Positions 12,089-23,069 of a stretch of DNA of 64,000 bases are shown here, piece after piece; position 1 is the stretch's first letter, and each line of letters begins with the position of its first letter. Source of the DNA: Lantana camara (Eukaryota > Streptophyta > Magnoliopsida > Lamiales > Verbenaceae); contig CM074862.1 in the NCBI GenBank assembly GCA_037501455.1, positions 56,513,501 through 56,577,500 of the forward strand, read 5' to 3'. The notes beneath the pieces are model-generated. The model made no database searches and was not told where the DNA came from. It worked only from the letters and a program-made list of their open reading frames with translations. The position numbers were made by a program, and so were the translations under genes.

Positions 12089-14026
12089 TGTTGGAAAATA
12101 CGAATCAGAAAGCAGCGGAATTTAAAAAAATTTTCCAACAAAAGGACCTTGAACTCGCAATCGTGTAACCAAATTCGTAAAGACAGAAAACTTACTTTTC
12201 TTTTGTTCTTTCTTGAAGCGTTTCAAGCCACCCAAGAACGCTCTTCTCGTGGCTTGATCCCCTCTCCTTTGGTAAAGCTCGAATCTTCAAACTTCTAACT
12301 TGAAGTCTCTAGAGAAAGTCCACCAACTTGATCACAATCTAACTAGTAAGGATGCTAGTTCTCTAGTTAGTGTTTAGGCTTAACCTAGGGTTTAATTTAA
12401 TCTTGGAGAAGGGAAGGTGTTCAACACATGAACCAAGAATTGTCTATTAGCTCTAAAGGGGAGCATGAGCTCCCCTATATATAGGAAAGGGGAGGGGCGG
12501 CCGAACCTAGTCCTAATGGACAAAGGATTTGGTCCCTCTCTCTCCTATTACTTGATCATCAAGTATTTCCAACTTTGACTTTGAATTCTAATTCAAGTCA
12601 ACTTTTAATAGAGCTAAAAATATCCAAACTATTTTTGGATAATTTTATACTTTATTTATTATAAAATAAATAACTTATTTTTATCTAATTAATTAATTCG
12701 TAATTAATTAACTAGATTATTTTCTCCAAAATTAGACTTTCTTTTTAATTCAAAATTAAACCAAAGTCTATTAAATAATTAACTAATTAATTATTTAATA
12801 TATATATATACACACGTGTGTGACACGTGTCACAGTGACACGTGTCACTCACGTGCCACACGTGTGACTTCACACGTGTGGAACCCTCTTGGCCCGATTA
12901 ACTCGTTTAATCATTTTCAAGCCTCAACTCATGTAACCAAGTTGTTGTGTGTGACCCTCTAGGTTCTCAATTCAATTAGCAGTGACCCTAATTAATTAAT
13001 TCACTAATTAATTAATCAGTCCACAGATTAAACGACCATAGTCTAGCAACAGGTGTTTAACCCCTAGCTGAATTGGAATGTTCGGATTCGACAGAACCTT
13101 TAAGTCATTGATTCATGTGAGATACAATCCTCCTACTTACTATCTCTCAACTAAGATCTAGGGCAAGGGAATAATCAGAACCCTAATAATCCGGTCTTAA
13201 AGCTAAGTGCATTTCATATCCATTTGATCTCAATCCAAGAAACCCTTTTCTTGATGTCTTGATCTACTGCCTTGGCCAAGGACTCCATATGGCATATGAA
13301 TGACTTACACAATAAGAGTTCACCTTGCAAATGTAAGTGTAGGTCCTTTCTTGATTCTCATTCACTTTCATGAGTCACTTGTGCAGCCCCAGCATAAGCC
13401 TTGAATCAGTTGTCTAAGGCGACACCCTTTAAAGCTTATACCTAAGACTACAGAGTTAACTCATAAAGTGACAAGGAACCTCAAGTCTAAGGATCAATTA
13501 ATCACATCAATGACTCGTGAGATATTTCCTAATCTGGAAGTTTCCATTTCCTGAAATAGAAACTTCCTTTCCCATTTAGGAATGTTCTCACACGGGGCAC
13601 CTCAGTGAACTTACTTATTAAAGTAAGCACCCTCATGTATCACGCACGTATCAACTATACACTTTGCACCTCCATAAAACAAGGTGGTCCTTCTTAAGGG
13701 CGTGATCCCACAAGCAAGCCTTAGAGGAGTCAGGTTGACACTCCCACTGTCTGTAGGACTCATCGGCTTGGAGTATTTTACTAATCATGACTTATGTGAT
13801 ATAGGGCTCGTTTCATGAACCATTTCACCTAAATGGTAGAGTCCTAAAGTCATCAGGATTAGGGGAGTTCTCATACATGCACAGATAAAGTAAACGCATA
13901 CCAAACAAGAGCATATAAAGAAGTGTTGCCTCAATTCGTTATTTCATTCAAAGATTGTCTGTGACTACAATAAGGAAAAGCACAAAGAGGATATACAATC
14001 GGCTTTCTAGGGCACTATTCCTAACA
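12089..14026 (-). mobile_element. Solo Ty1/copia LTR with TSD ATTAT
   Basis: A 1938-bp sequence starting TGTTGG and ending CCTAACA, flanked on both sides by ATTAT (12084-12088 and 14027-14031). It is closely similar to 58098-60036 and to the LTR of the copia element at 60810-62719, so it is a solo LTR left by recombination. In LTR sense (minus) it has a cluster of CACGTG palindromes (12811-12881), a TATA box (12476-12484) and a palindrome directly after the TATA box (12458-12475). No coding sequence is supported. Confidence 0.93.
12811..12881 (-). promoter_or_regulatory. Cluster of G-box (CACGTG) palindromes in copia LTR
   Basis: Six CACGTG cores lie in 71 bp, most inside longer palindromes such as ACACGTGT or GACACGTGTC, about 330 bp upstream of the LTR TATA box. 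CACGTG is the classic binding core of plant bZIP and bHLH factors. The other three copies in this window carry fewer units. Confidence 0.6.
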
Positions 14027-14213
14027 ATTATTTCATATAAGACGCTCGGCGTGATCAAGTACGAGACATCATGCAATAAACAATGTGGCATATAAATATC
14101 GTGTTTTGGCATGTAATCATTCATATAATAACAATTTGGGGTCAAATAAATCATTGGATCATAGGGCTAAAATTTACATTTTATGCAGAAACTTTCTGCA
14201 CTTCCAGAGGGCT

Positions 14214-14422
14214 GGGAACGGCCGTTCCAGGCTTAGTTCAAAGTGGGAATGGCCGTTCCCGCCTGTCGAGCTCCCCGAAGATGGGAACGGCCGTTCTGGC
14301 TTGCAAGCCAAAATGGGAACAGTCGTTCCCGTCCTCGCCGCCATGCACATTATTCAAATCAATGGGAACGGCCGTTCCCCAATTACAAAGGGAACGGGAA
14401 GGGTCGTTCCCGTTACGCAGGA
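14214..14422 (-). repeat. Palindrome array GGGAACGGCCGTTCCC, element B LTR
   Basis: Six units of a 16-bp inverted repeat centred on CGGCCG are spaced by roughly 25-60 bp, several with single substitutions. The same unit occurs in both LTRs of element G at the same relative position. Confidence 0.8.
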
Positions 14423-15362
14423 AGAACCGAGAACAGAGCAGAAGACAGGGGAGGCACGAAATACATCTTCAAAGCATCAAATCTCTTATAATTCACTCTC
14501 TAATTGCATAACTCCATGAACTAAACATATATACATGCTTTTGGTACAATAAAACTCAATATAAACACACAACTCATGCTTCCATCATCATGATTCCCAA
14601 CTTTGGCTTACACATGAACTCATCCTAATTCTCAAGAATTACACATGAAATTCAAGCTTTAAGCATGTAATCATACTTCTAGCACCAACACCTCAATTAT
14701 CAAGCTCAAATCATGAACCCTAGCTTCATGCATAATTATCAAGAGATCATATATATAACGATCTCTACCTTGAATGAAAGAAGAAGAAGAAAAGATGGAG
14801 ATGTGATGAAGATGATAGCTCAAGACTTCCAATTCCTCAAAGATTTTGGCAAGAAATGATGAAATCCCTTCTTCTCTTGGTTGAGGTTTGGCTCGGTAGA
14901 GCAAGGGAGCAAATATGGGATGTTTGGCATGAAATGAAAAATGATGATTGAGGAAGAGATGTGTATACCGATATATTTGGGAAAAATGTATAATATTTGC
15001 AATTAAATCCCTCAATTATAAAAGTTATGCAATTAGGTTTGTCAAGTTGGGAAAATTATCAATTTAGTCCAAGGAAGAATCTTGCAATTTAGTCCCTTAA
15101 CTTAATAAAGTGATCAATTAAGGACAATTAAGCAATTAATACAACTCGGGCAATTAATTCAAGTAACGATCACATATACCCACGTAATAACTCTCAAGTG
15201 GACAAGTATTTCATATAATTTCACGTAGCATGTTGAAATACAATTTATAGAAATTAATATAACATATATAAATTGAATATCGAAAATGAATAAAATAGAT
15301 CCTAACGCTCGGAACTCACACGTGTCAAGCGTACCTGACTGTCTGAAATTCGGGGCGTTACA

Positions 15363-15495
15363 GTGTGTATGTCCCCGTTCGTCGTGATTTAGCTCGAGTA
15401 AGGATTGTCCATTTCTTATTCGGGTCGGGTCTCGGTGTGGGGGATGTGGTACCTTGCGCTCGGGTACTACATCCTTAAGTGGTATCAGAGCCCGG
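15363..15495 (+). repeat. Element C 5' LTR tail and primer-binding site
   Basis: The last 109 bp of an LTR ends CTACA at 15471. An 8-bp spacer and the primer site TGGTATCAGAGCCCGG (15480-15495) follow. The LTR end closely matches 35692-35804, the end of the 3' LTR of C. The rest of this 5' LTR was displaced to the left by element B. Confidence 0.85.
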
Positions 15496-18400
15496 TTACA
15501 AAACCGGTGTTCTAGTGTCGTGATTGAGTCAGTCTAGGCCGTACAGCTTAGGAACTACATGACAATGTGTGCATTGTATCGATCTTGAATATGAATTGCC
15601 TTCCTCTTTGAAATTTTGTTGACTTATATGTTGCATTCCGGCATTGGATCAGTGTTTTTCATTTTAAATACGTGCCATGAGCATGCACTAATCGCATGCA
15701 TATATCCTTGAAATGAGTTATGATTTATAGGTTATGAAGATAATATCAAACCACGGCCAAGTTCTACGATAACAACGCTCTATTGAAAATCGTTTCTGAG
15801 GTATGGAAGATAGGAGGGATGCGTCGGGGGAGGATATAGAGAATTCGAGATGCGTGGTCTTCATAGATAGAGCTAGAGTTCAAGGGTTAGGAGCTAGAAT
15901 GGAAGTTTGACTTTGGAAATGCAAGTATAGAGGGACACTTGATGAAATAGGAGTTGATCGGGGAATATTTATGACTCCGAAGATTGACATATGCGGCTCT
16001 CTTACATAAGATGCCATGATTGGATTCAACGGGGTCATTCATATTAAGGAATGGAGTGAATAAACTTTGAGGGTACTTTAATTCAGAGTTCAGATTATGG
16101 AAAAGATAGCGAAGATTGCAAAGATTCAAACTAAAATACATTCGGCGGGAATTAAGTCTCAAGAGTCACCAAAGAGGGATTTCTAAATGAATCTAATGGC
16201 TATAAAAGAGGTTGTAGAGGTCAAGATCGGGAAAAAGTGAGTCCGGGAGCCCTAAATTTCAACTAAGATGGAAAACGAGTCGGGAAGGGATTGGAAGGAG
16301 CCAAGTAACGTGGAAAATACAAGTTCATGGAAGGTGATACTACTACGGACAAGATTTGAGTTCGTTTTTCAAATCTATGCTGAATTATCGTGTTGTGAGG
16401 GTGAATTGTGAAATATGGAGCGACGAACGGAAACGGTAAAGAAAGGCAAAGACTTTTTGGAAAGAAATCATGCACTCCAGTGGAAGCAATTGGAAAGCAA
16501 GTTCAAGTCGCCCATTCAAGCTCATAAAGGACGAGTGCGGGAATCTTGATCAAGATGTAGAAAAATTAGGGATTGAGAAATTGCAATCCCGGACCGTGGA
16601 AGGTACGAGTTGATGCACAAAGATTCATGGAAAACTTGAAGACCGGGGGAAAGACGAAGCATGATTAGCAAGTCAAAGTGACCTCGTGATTGGAGGAACG
16701 AGGAAAAGCTACCGAGCTAACAACTTACCACATTGGTGATAGGTTCCAAAACATTCATAACACGTGCATCATACTTCGCACCAATTATTTATTCTTCTTT
16801 ACTTATGGTCGTGCGTGCATTTCTATTTGATTTCGTTGCTCTAATGTGTTGCATGTTTGCTAGCTGTAAGCGTGACACGTGCATTGACATCTTTACCCGA
16901 CATGCATTTTAGTGTTTACTTCGTAGGAAGTTCTTTCACCTCACTTATCAAGTATCTCTGCGACTGGGCCACATCTGAGTTAAGTGGAAAAGAGATAGTG
17001 GTATGGAATATGACAAGAAAGGTGACTTCGGGGGAATAAAGAATTTCAAGTAAAGGATAGGTTGATAGAAACGAGAATTCAGAAAGAGAAGCCCGACTAG
17101 AGTTGGCTTCAGGGTTTTCAAATCGGACAAGAGTAGGAAAGGGGTTTCGAACATCAAGCGAATTGGAAGAGAAGTTGAAAGGCAAAACCTTTGGGTCGTC
17201 ATTTTGATTAAACCCTCCCTAATGGAAGTTGCTCATCATGAATTTCAATGAAAAAAAAAAACAAAGAAGGATTAATGGAGTTTGACATGTAAGGGAAGAA
17301 AATTTAAGGGGGAGAGCATGACTAAGAGATAAATTGGAAGATTGAAGTTGTGGCCGAAGAAATATTTTAGTAGGAACAACGGAATTGCAAATTAAGGAAG
17401 ACCTAGAGGTTCTAATGGAGGTAATGGAGTTATAAGGGAGTTTCTGTGAACTCCTAAGTCAGATTTGACAAGAGGAAGTCGAATTAAGTTAGTACATAAT
17501 GGATGGTGTCAATCAAGATTAATTCAATGAAGTACAAAGAGGTCCAACAAGGGCAATATTATTAAGTCATCGGTTATTTCAACGGTAATTTAGAAGGAAA
17601 TTTAAGAAGAGCCCAAATCGAAAAGGGTGATTATTGAAGAATTTACATTAAAAATCATCAAGAACATTCTATCTTCGATTCAAGAAATGTGGGGCTAAAT
17701 ATCTAATAACCTTAAAGGGTCGAAGAGAATGAATGGATAACATGAACGGAAGATGGGAAAGGATTCGTGTTGAAAGAGCCCATAATGATAAATATCTCAA
17801 GGTCGGGATTAAATCGTCAAGGTTGTCAAGAGTAGTTATCCTCGAGGATATGTTAGACTCCGGTATGGGTAAAGATAGTAGTTATACACCTGACCTCGGA
17901 ACTAATGATCTAGGGCTACACGGGGAGGTCAAAGCTCGGTTACTTAAAAGAGTTGGCCTGACTGAAAGAAGTTATAGGGAGTGATGAATGATCAAAGGAA
18001 GTTAGAAGCAGTACAAGTCAGAAGGGAATAAGAATGAAATCCTTGGAGAATCTATCAATTGCTTTGCTGGGATACCCTGAAGAGCTTAAAGACAAGTCGA
18101 GCACTAAACTCACTTTCGGGACAGATCAGGCATTGGACCACAAAACTCACAGATCTAAATTATGCAATTACGGTGAACGGTGCATGAAGCATCCATGATA
18201 CATGCATCCATGCAAATCTAACTAAAATAATTTTTATGTTAGGTGCTTTGTTTCCTTATCTTGTTAAATTACTTGGAGTAATTGATAATCAATGTGAATG
18301 ATATCTATTACCTGCTTTGGGTGTCTTATGTGACTTTAATAATTGTTCCGCGTGTGTTGCTCGGGAGTATTGGAGACTTCCTTGCTTGTTGTTGTTTGTG

Positions 18401-18578
18401 AGAGACGGGGTGCTCTCTTTGCTTGCGAGAGACGGGGTGCTCTCATTGTTGCTTGAGAGACGAGGTTCTCTCATTGTTGCTCGAGAGACGGGGCTCTCTC
18501 CTTGTTGCTTGTGAGAGACGGGGAATCTCTCATTGGTTGTTTTTAGGCGTGCAGTGAATCCGAGGACGGATTCTCTTT
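15496..18578 (+). mobile_element. Element C internal region, non-coding (LARD-like)
   Basis: About 3 kb between primer site and polypurine tract without any gag, protease, RT or integrase motif in six frames. The longest plus-strand frame (17733-17984, 83 codons) has no recognisable domain. The plus strand is purine-rich with many GAAG/GGAAG runs. Long LTRs with a non-coding internal domain match the definition of a LARD, a non-autonomous element mobilised in trans. The region may also be a decayed gag, but I cannot align it by eye. Confidence 0.65.
18399..18573 (+). repeat. Array of five CGGGG-loop hairpins plus a strong pre-PPT hairpin, element C
   Basis: Five units have arms like GAGAGA/TCTCTC around CGGGG or CGAGG (18400-18535). 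A seven-pair hairpin GAATCCG/CGGATTC with loop AGGA follows (18556-18573). The purine tract begins a few bases later. The same arrangement with other arm sequences occurs in element G (46400-46552). Confidence 0.7.
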
Positions 18579-18591
18579 AGGAGGGAGAAAT
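18579..18591 (+). other. Element C polypurine tract
   Basis: AGGAGGGAGAAAT lies directly before the 3' LTR start TGTAACGG at 18592. Confidence 0.8.
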
Positions 18592-19990
18592 TGTAACGGC
18601 CCGGTTTTTCATTTGTACTAATATGTCGTATGTGTTTATAAATTGGGCAATTAAATTATTTACTTATGTGATTAGTTGTTTATAAGTGTTTAAATATTTA
18701 ATCTTAATATAAATTGTTATTAGTTTATTTTATTTCATTTTATTATTTTATTTTATTACGTAATTAATGTATTTAATTTGATAATTATGTGCTAATGATA
18801 ATTAATTATATCTTTAATTATACTAATTAATTATAATATTAATCGTTGACTTTGTTTTAAAATTAGAATTTAAATTTGTTTCTTTAAATTGAAATGTTAC
18901 GAATTGTTAATGTATTGTTCTTGCATGATTTAAACGTGATTCGTTCTTATATGATTTGATACCGAAATTTCGTGCAAATTTAATATGTCGAAGATATATG
19001 AGTTGTGAATATGAATATATGCTCGTTTCATGTTTTTGGATTCATTTGCATTAGTTTCGAATTTATTTTGAATTGTGGAACCAAATCGGGGGCTAACGGG
19101 CAATTAGCGCACCCTTGGTTCCATAGGTGATATCTTGAGATAGGAAACTCGGTTTCGAGTTTCGTCAACTTCCCTGAACTTGTAACAAAAATTTGAGTTT
19201 AGTGAACTTAGCCTCATATTTTTCTAAGACCATTTGGACCTCCGAAATTCAACCGAAAACCGAAACCGATGCAAAACTCCCACACTTTACTAAAAATGGC
19301 ATAACTCATTCAAACGTTGACCAAATTAACCATGGTTGGAGGCATTGGAACCCTAACTCATCCCTTTAACTGATCCTTATCTCCCTCAACCGAACCAACC
19401 CTCACACATAAGGAAAAATCAGCCAAAATCCCCTGTTCCAGAAAATCCCGTAGCTCTTGCCACCCTTGGAGATTCAAGCTCAAATCTCTTCCGTCTTCCA
19501 TCCAATCAACAAGGTGAGTTTAGGATTGTGATATACATTAAATATGTGTCATTTTAAGCTATGCATCCCCAATTTTCAGCATGTGAGCATGGGATTATGA
19601 AGAGATGATGAAATAGTTAGGTCTAATTGATGAATATAAGATTTCTTAAATTCCTTTGGATTTAATCTTGATATGCCGCTATATATGAACTCCTTGTGCC
19701 TTATTTATTGTTGTGTGAACTTGTGTTAAGTGTTGGTTGAGTGGTTGTTGAGTTACCATTAATGAACTTCAAGATTCTTTAAGTTTTCTCCATGAATATG
19801 TTGTTGCTTTCAACTCCTTGTTGCCTGCTGCCTTGTTCGAATTTTGGAGTCTGGAATATCATGTTTTATGACTGAAAATTTGTGGTTTGTTTGCTGCCTT
19901 GTTGCTTGAATGTTGCTACTGCATGTTGGGGCCTGAAACATGGGAAGAGCAGCTGCAGCTATTCCGTTTTCTTTTGCTGCTGCACATTCT

Positions 19991-20114
19991 TCCCGGCGGG
20001 GAGAATTAGACCTTGAGAGTACCCGGCCGGGGACTTACCTATCTTTTTCTTCCAGTAGCTTTCTCCCTGGTCGGGGAGTTGTGAATGGGATATGTTACCC
20101 GGGCGGGGAGCCCC
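19991..20114 (+). repeat. Imperfect CCCGGCCGGGG palindromes, element C LTR
   Basis: Four units (about 19991, 20021, 20063 and 20097) pair as CCC...GGG or CTCCC...GGGAG around a GGC/GGCC/TGGT centre. They lie about 480 bp after the splice donor, as in the other families. Confidence 0.6.
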
Positions 20115-20245
20115 TGTTTGCTGCGTCTTCTTCCTTTGCTGCTATTTCTTCCTTCTGTTGTTGCTACGTGTGTGTATATATATATATTGATGCACATATT
20201 TATTGTGTGCATGTGTTTTGTATATCTTGTGCATGTGTGTGTGCG

Positions 20246-20247
<2 letters not shown>

Positions 20248-20300
<53 letters not shown>
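20248..20300. repeat. (TA)n microsatellite
   Basis: Near-pure TA dinucleotide run of about 50 bp in the LTR of element C. A second run lies at 20470-20510, with AT-rich ATATGCAT-type sequence between them. No function is implied. Confidence 0.95.
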
Positions 20301-20303
<3 letters not shown>

Positions 20304-20465
20304 TAGAATCTATAGTGTGTGCATGAAATATATAATATATTATATATATCTATTGCATGCATATATAATATATAGATTATATGTAATAACATGCATATGT
20401 GTACGTACATATTAATATGATTATATGCATGGCTTATATAGATAATAGATATCATAATGCATGAA

Positions 20466-20517
<52 letters not shown>

Positions 20518-21244
20518 TAAAGTTTAGAATTAAATTGTTACCTATTTCATGTTTTTATCTAATTTCCGATTTTGATTTGAATGTATTTATTTGGTAATTC
20601 TTAAATTGTAAACGTGTTATAGTACATGATATGATCGTTATTTGAATTCTTGAATTAAATTGTTATGAATTGTATAAGGATTGAACTTGAATGAATTTGA
20701 ACGCTTCCTTGAACGAATGAATGGCTCATTTATATGATTTAAATGCGTTAATCGTGCACATGAACGTGTTCATTACATAATATGATCTCTTAGGCATTCA
20801 TATCATGTTCATTGCATGTCGTGCGTCATATATGGTTCATTTGGAGTCTTGAGTCTCACGTATACACTATGTTGTCCCTTGTACAGTTTTCTCCAGAGTG
20901 GAGATGCTGGGTTCATACTGCATTGTCGAGTATTCCTTTCTTCTTGGTTTTGTTCGGTAAGAGGCGTACAGGTGGGGTTCTCTATTATTTAGTTAAACAA
21001 CCCTATATACTTCCAATGTGCAAAGATTTCGAAAAAAATTAATATATATATATAGAGTCGTTTTAAGAGTAAATGGTTTCAACGTTAAACCTTTATTTTA
21101 TGAACCTACCAAATGTTTTGGCGAGAAAAGAATGAATGAATGCACAGAATGGGGCCCAGGGAATTGGTGTGAGTGGTGACCCGTGGAGGCATGGGCTGAC
21201 GGTGATCCCTCACACTAGTTCCACCAATGAACGACGTAACCGGA

Positions 21245-21265
21245 CCTCGTTAGGAGTTAGCGAGG
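21245..21265 (+). other. GGAG-loop hairpin (HP1), element C LTR
   Basis: Arms CCTCGTTA and TAGCGAGG with loop GGAGT, the same form as in element A. A copia LTR inserted four bases downstream. Confidence 0.6.
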
Positions 21266-21269
21266 AATG

Positions 21270-23069
21270 TGTTAGGAATAGTGCCCTAGAAAGCCGATTG
21301 TATATCCGCTTTGTGTTTTTCCTTATTGTAATCACAGACAATCTTTGAATGAAATAACGAATTGAGGCAAGGCTTCTTTATATGCTCTTGTTTGGTATGC
21401 GTTTACTTTAGCTGTGCATGTATGAGAACTCCCCTAATCCTGATGACTTTAGGACTCTACCATTTAGGTGAAATGGTTCATGAAACGAGCCCTATATCAC
21501 ATAAGTCATGATTAGTAAAATACTCCAAGCCGATGAGTCCTACAAACAGTGGGAGTGTCAACCTGACTCCTCTAAGGCTTGCTTGTGGGATCACGCCCTT
21601 AAGAAGGACCACCTTGTTTCATGGAGGTGCAAAGTTTATAGTTGATACGTGCGTGATACATGAGGGTGCTTACTTTAATAAGGAAGTTCACTGAGGTGCC
21701 CCGTGTGAGAACATTCCTAAATGGGAAAGGAAGTTCCTATTTCAGGAAATAGAAACTTCCAGATTAGGAAATATCTCACGAGTCATTGATGTGATTAATT
21801 GATCCTTAAGACTTGAGGTTCCTTGTCACTTTATGAGTTAACTCTGTAGCCTTAGGTATAAGCTTTAAAGGGTGTCGCCTTAGACAACTGATTCAAGGCT
21901 TATGCTGGGGCTGCACAAGTGATTCATGAAAGTGAATGAGAATCAAGAAAGGACCTACACTTGCATTTGCAAGGTGATCTCTTATTGTGTAAGTCATTCA
22001 TATGCCATATGGAGTCCTTGGCCAAGGCAGTAGATCAAGACATCAAGAAAAGGGTTTCTTGGATTGAGATCAAATGGATATGAAATGCACTTAGCTTTAA
22101 GACCGGATTATTAGGGTTCTTATTATTCCCATGCCCTAGATCTTGGTTGAGAGATAGTACGTAGGAGGATTGTATCTCACATGAATCAATGACTTAAAGG
22201 TTCTGTCGAATCTGAACATTCCAATTCAGCTAGGGGTTAAACACCTGTTGTTAGACTATGGCCGTTTAATCTGTGGACCGATTAATTAATTAGTGAATTA
22301 ATTAATTGGGGTCACTGTTAATTGAATTGAAAACCTAGAGGGTCACACACAACAACTTGGTTACATGAGTTGAGGCTTTAAAATGATTAAACGAGTTAAT
22401 CGGGTCAAAGGGTTCCACACGTGTGAAATCACACGTGTGGGTCACGTGTGTGACACGTGTCCTTCATGGACACATGTGCATGTGCGTGAATATTTACTTG
22501 GTGATTAAATAATTAATGTGTTAATTATTTAATAGACTTTGGTTTAATTTTGAATTAAAAAGAAAGTCTTATTTTGGAGAAAAATAATCTAGTTAATTAA
22601 TTATGAATTAATTAATTAGATAAAATAAGTTATTTATTTTAAATAAATAAAGTATAAAATTATCCAAAAATAGTTTGGACATTTAGCTATCTTGAAAGTT
22701 GATTTGAATTTGAATTCAAAGTCAAAGTCAAAATTACTTGATGATCAAGTAATAGGAGAGAGAGACCAAAACCCTAGCCCATAAGGACTAGGATTTTCGG
22801 TCCTCCTTTTATTATAAATAGAGGAGCTCGAGCTCCCCTTAGAGCGAATTTGCAATTCTTTTGGTTCATGTGTTGAACACCATCCTTTCTCCAAGATAAA
22901 CGATACCCTAGGTTAAGCCTAAACACTAACTAGAGAACTAGCATCCTTACTAGTTAGATTGTAGTCAAGTTGGTGGACTATCTCTAGAGAGCTTCAAGTT
23001 AGAAGTTTGAAGATTCGAGCTTTACCAAGGAGAGGGGATCAAGCCGCGAGAAGAGCGTTCTTGGGTGGC
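21270..23069 (+). mobile_element. Ty1/copia LTR, truncated by Athila-like insertion
   Basis: Plus-strand copy of the copia LTR family, starting TGTTAGGAATAG. It is about 1800 bp; the last ~140 bp are missing on the far side of the Athila-like element. The left flank GAATG should be its duplication, but the right flank was deleted. It has a TATA box at 22813-22820, followed directly by the 14-bp palindrome GGAGCTCGAGCTCC (22823-22836), and CACGTG units at about 22415-22469. Confidence 0.88.

Larger units (their letters stand above)
10763..15362 (-). repeat. Element B 5' LTR, interrupted by a solo copia LTR
   Basis: The LTR runs from the inner end at 10763 to the outer end at 15362 (on the element strand TGTAACGCCCC). 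Without the nested copia LTR it is about 2.65 kb. It carries a splice donor at 14769/14768, an array of GGGAACGGCCGTTCCC palindromes (14214-14422), the GGAG hairpin (11658-11673) and the second hairpin (11187-11202). The outer flank GTGTG starts the tail of the LTR of element C, so B inserted into C. Confidence 0.85.
18592..21269 (+). repeat. Element C 3' LTR, first part
   Basis: It starts TGTAACGGCCCGG and is related to the LTR of element A (shared stretches around 19080-19210 and 21020-21265). It carries a splice donor AACAAG/GTGAGT (19513/19514), imperfect CCCGGCCGGGGA palindromes (19991-20114), TA microsatellites, a putative mini-exon 20887-20971, a TATA-rich stretch at 21042-21054 and the GGAG hairpin (21245-21265). 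It is broken at 21270 by a copia LTR, and its tail is 35418-35804. Confidence 0.85.

Noticed and set aside
14214..14422. Regularly spaced palindromic repeats that superficially resemble a CRISPR array
   Set aside because: Units vary, spacing is irregular, spacers are repeated within the family, there is no cas gene and the context is a plant LTR.
14083..14519. Overlapping 142- and 144-codon frames rich in Arg/Pro
   Set aside because: Produced by the GC-rich palindrome array read in several frames; antisense to element B. The same happens at 43285-43687 and 47220-47619.
15480..15495. tRNA-like sequence TGGTATCAGAGCCCGG as part of a tRNA gene
   Set aside because: Only the 3' complement of a tRNA is present, next to an LTR end; it is a primer-binding site. 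The same applies at 7325, 10742, 45047 and 56938.
17733..17984. 83-codon frame in element C as a possible gene
   Set aside because: No recognisable domain and no supporting context; kept only as a remark within the element.
19940..20326. 128-codon frame ending in Tyr-Ile repeats
   Set aside because: The C-terminal half is a translated TA microsatellite within the LTR of element C.
20470..20510. TA-rich stretch as a possible origin or matrix-attachment site
   Set aside because: A plain dinucleotide microsatellite; nothing else supports a function.
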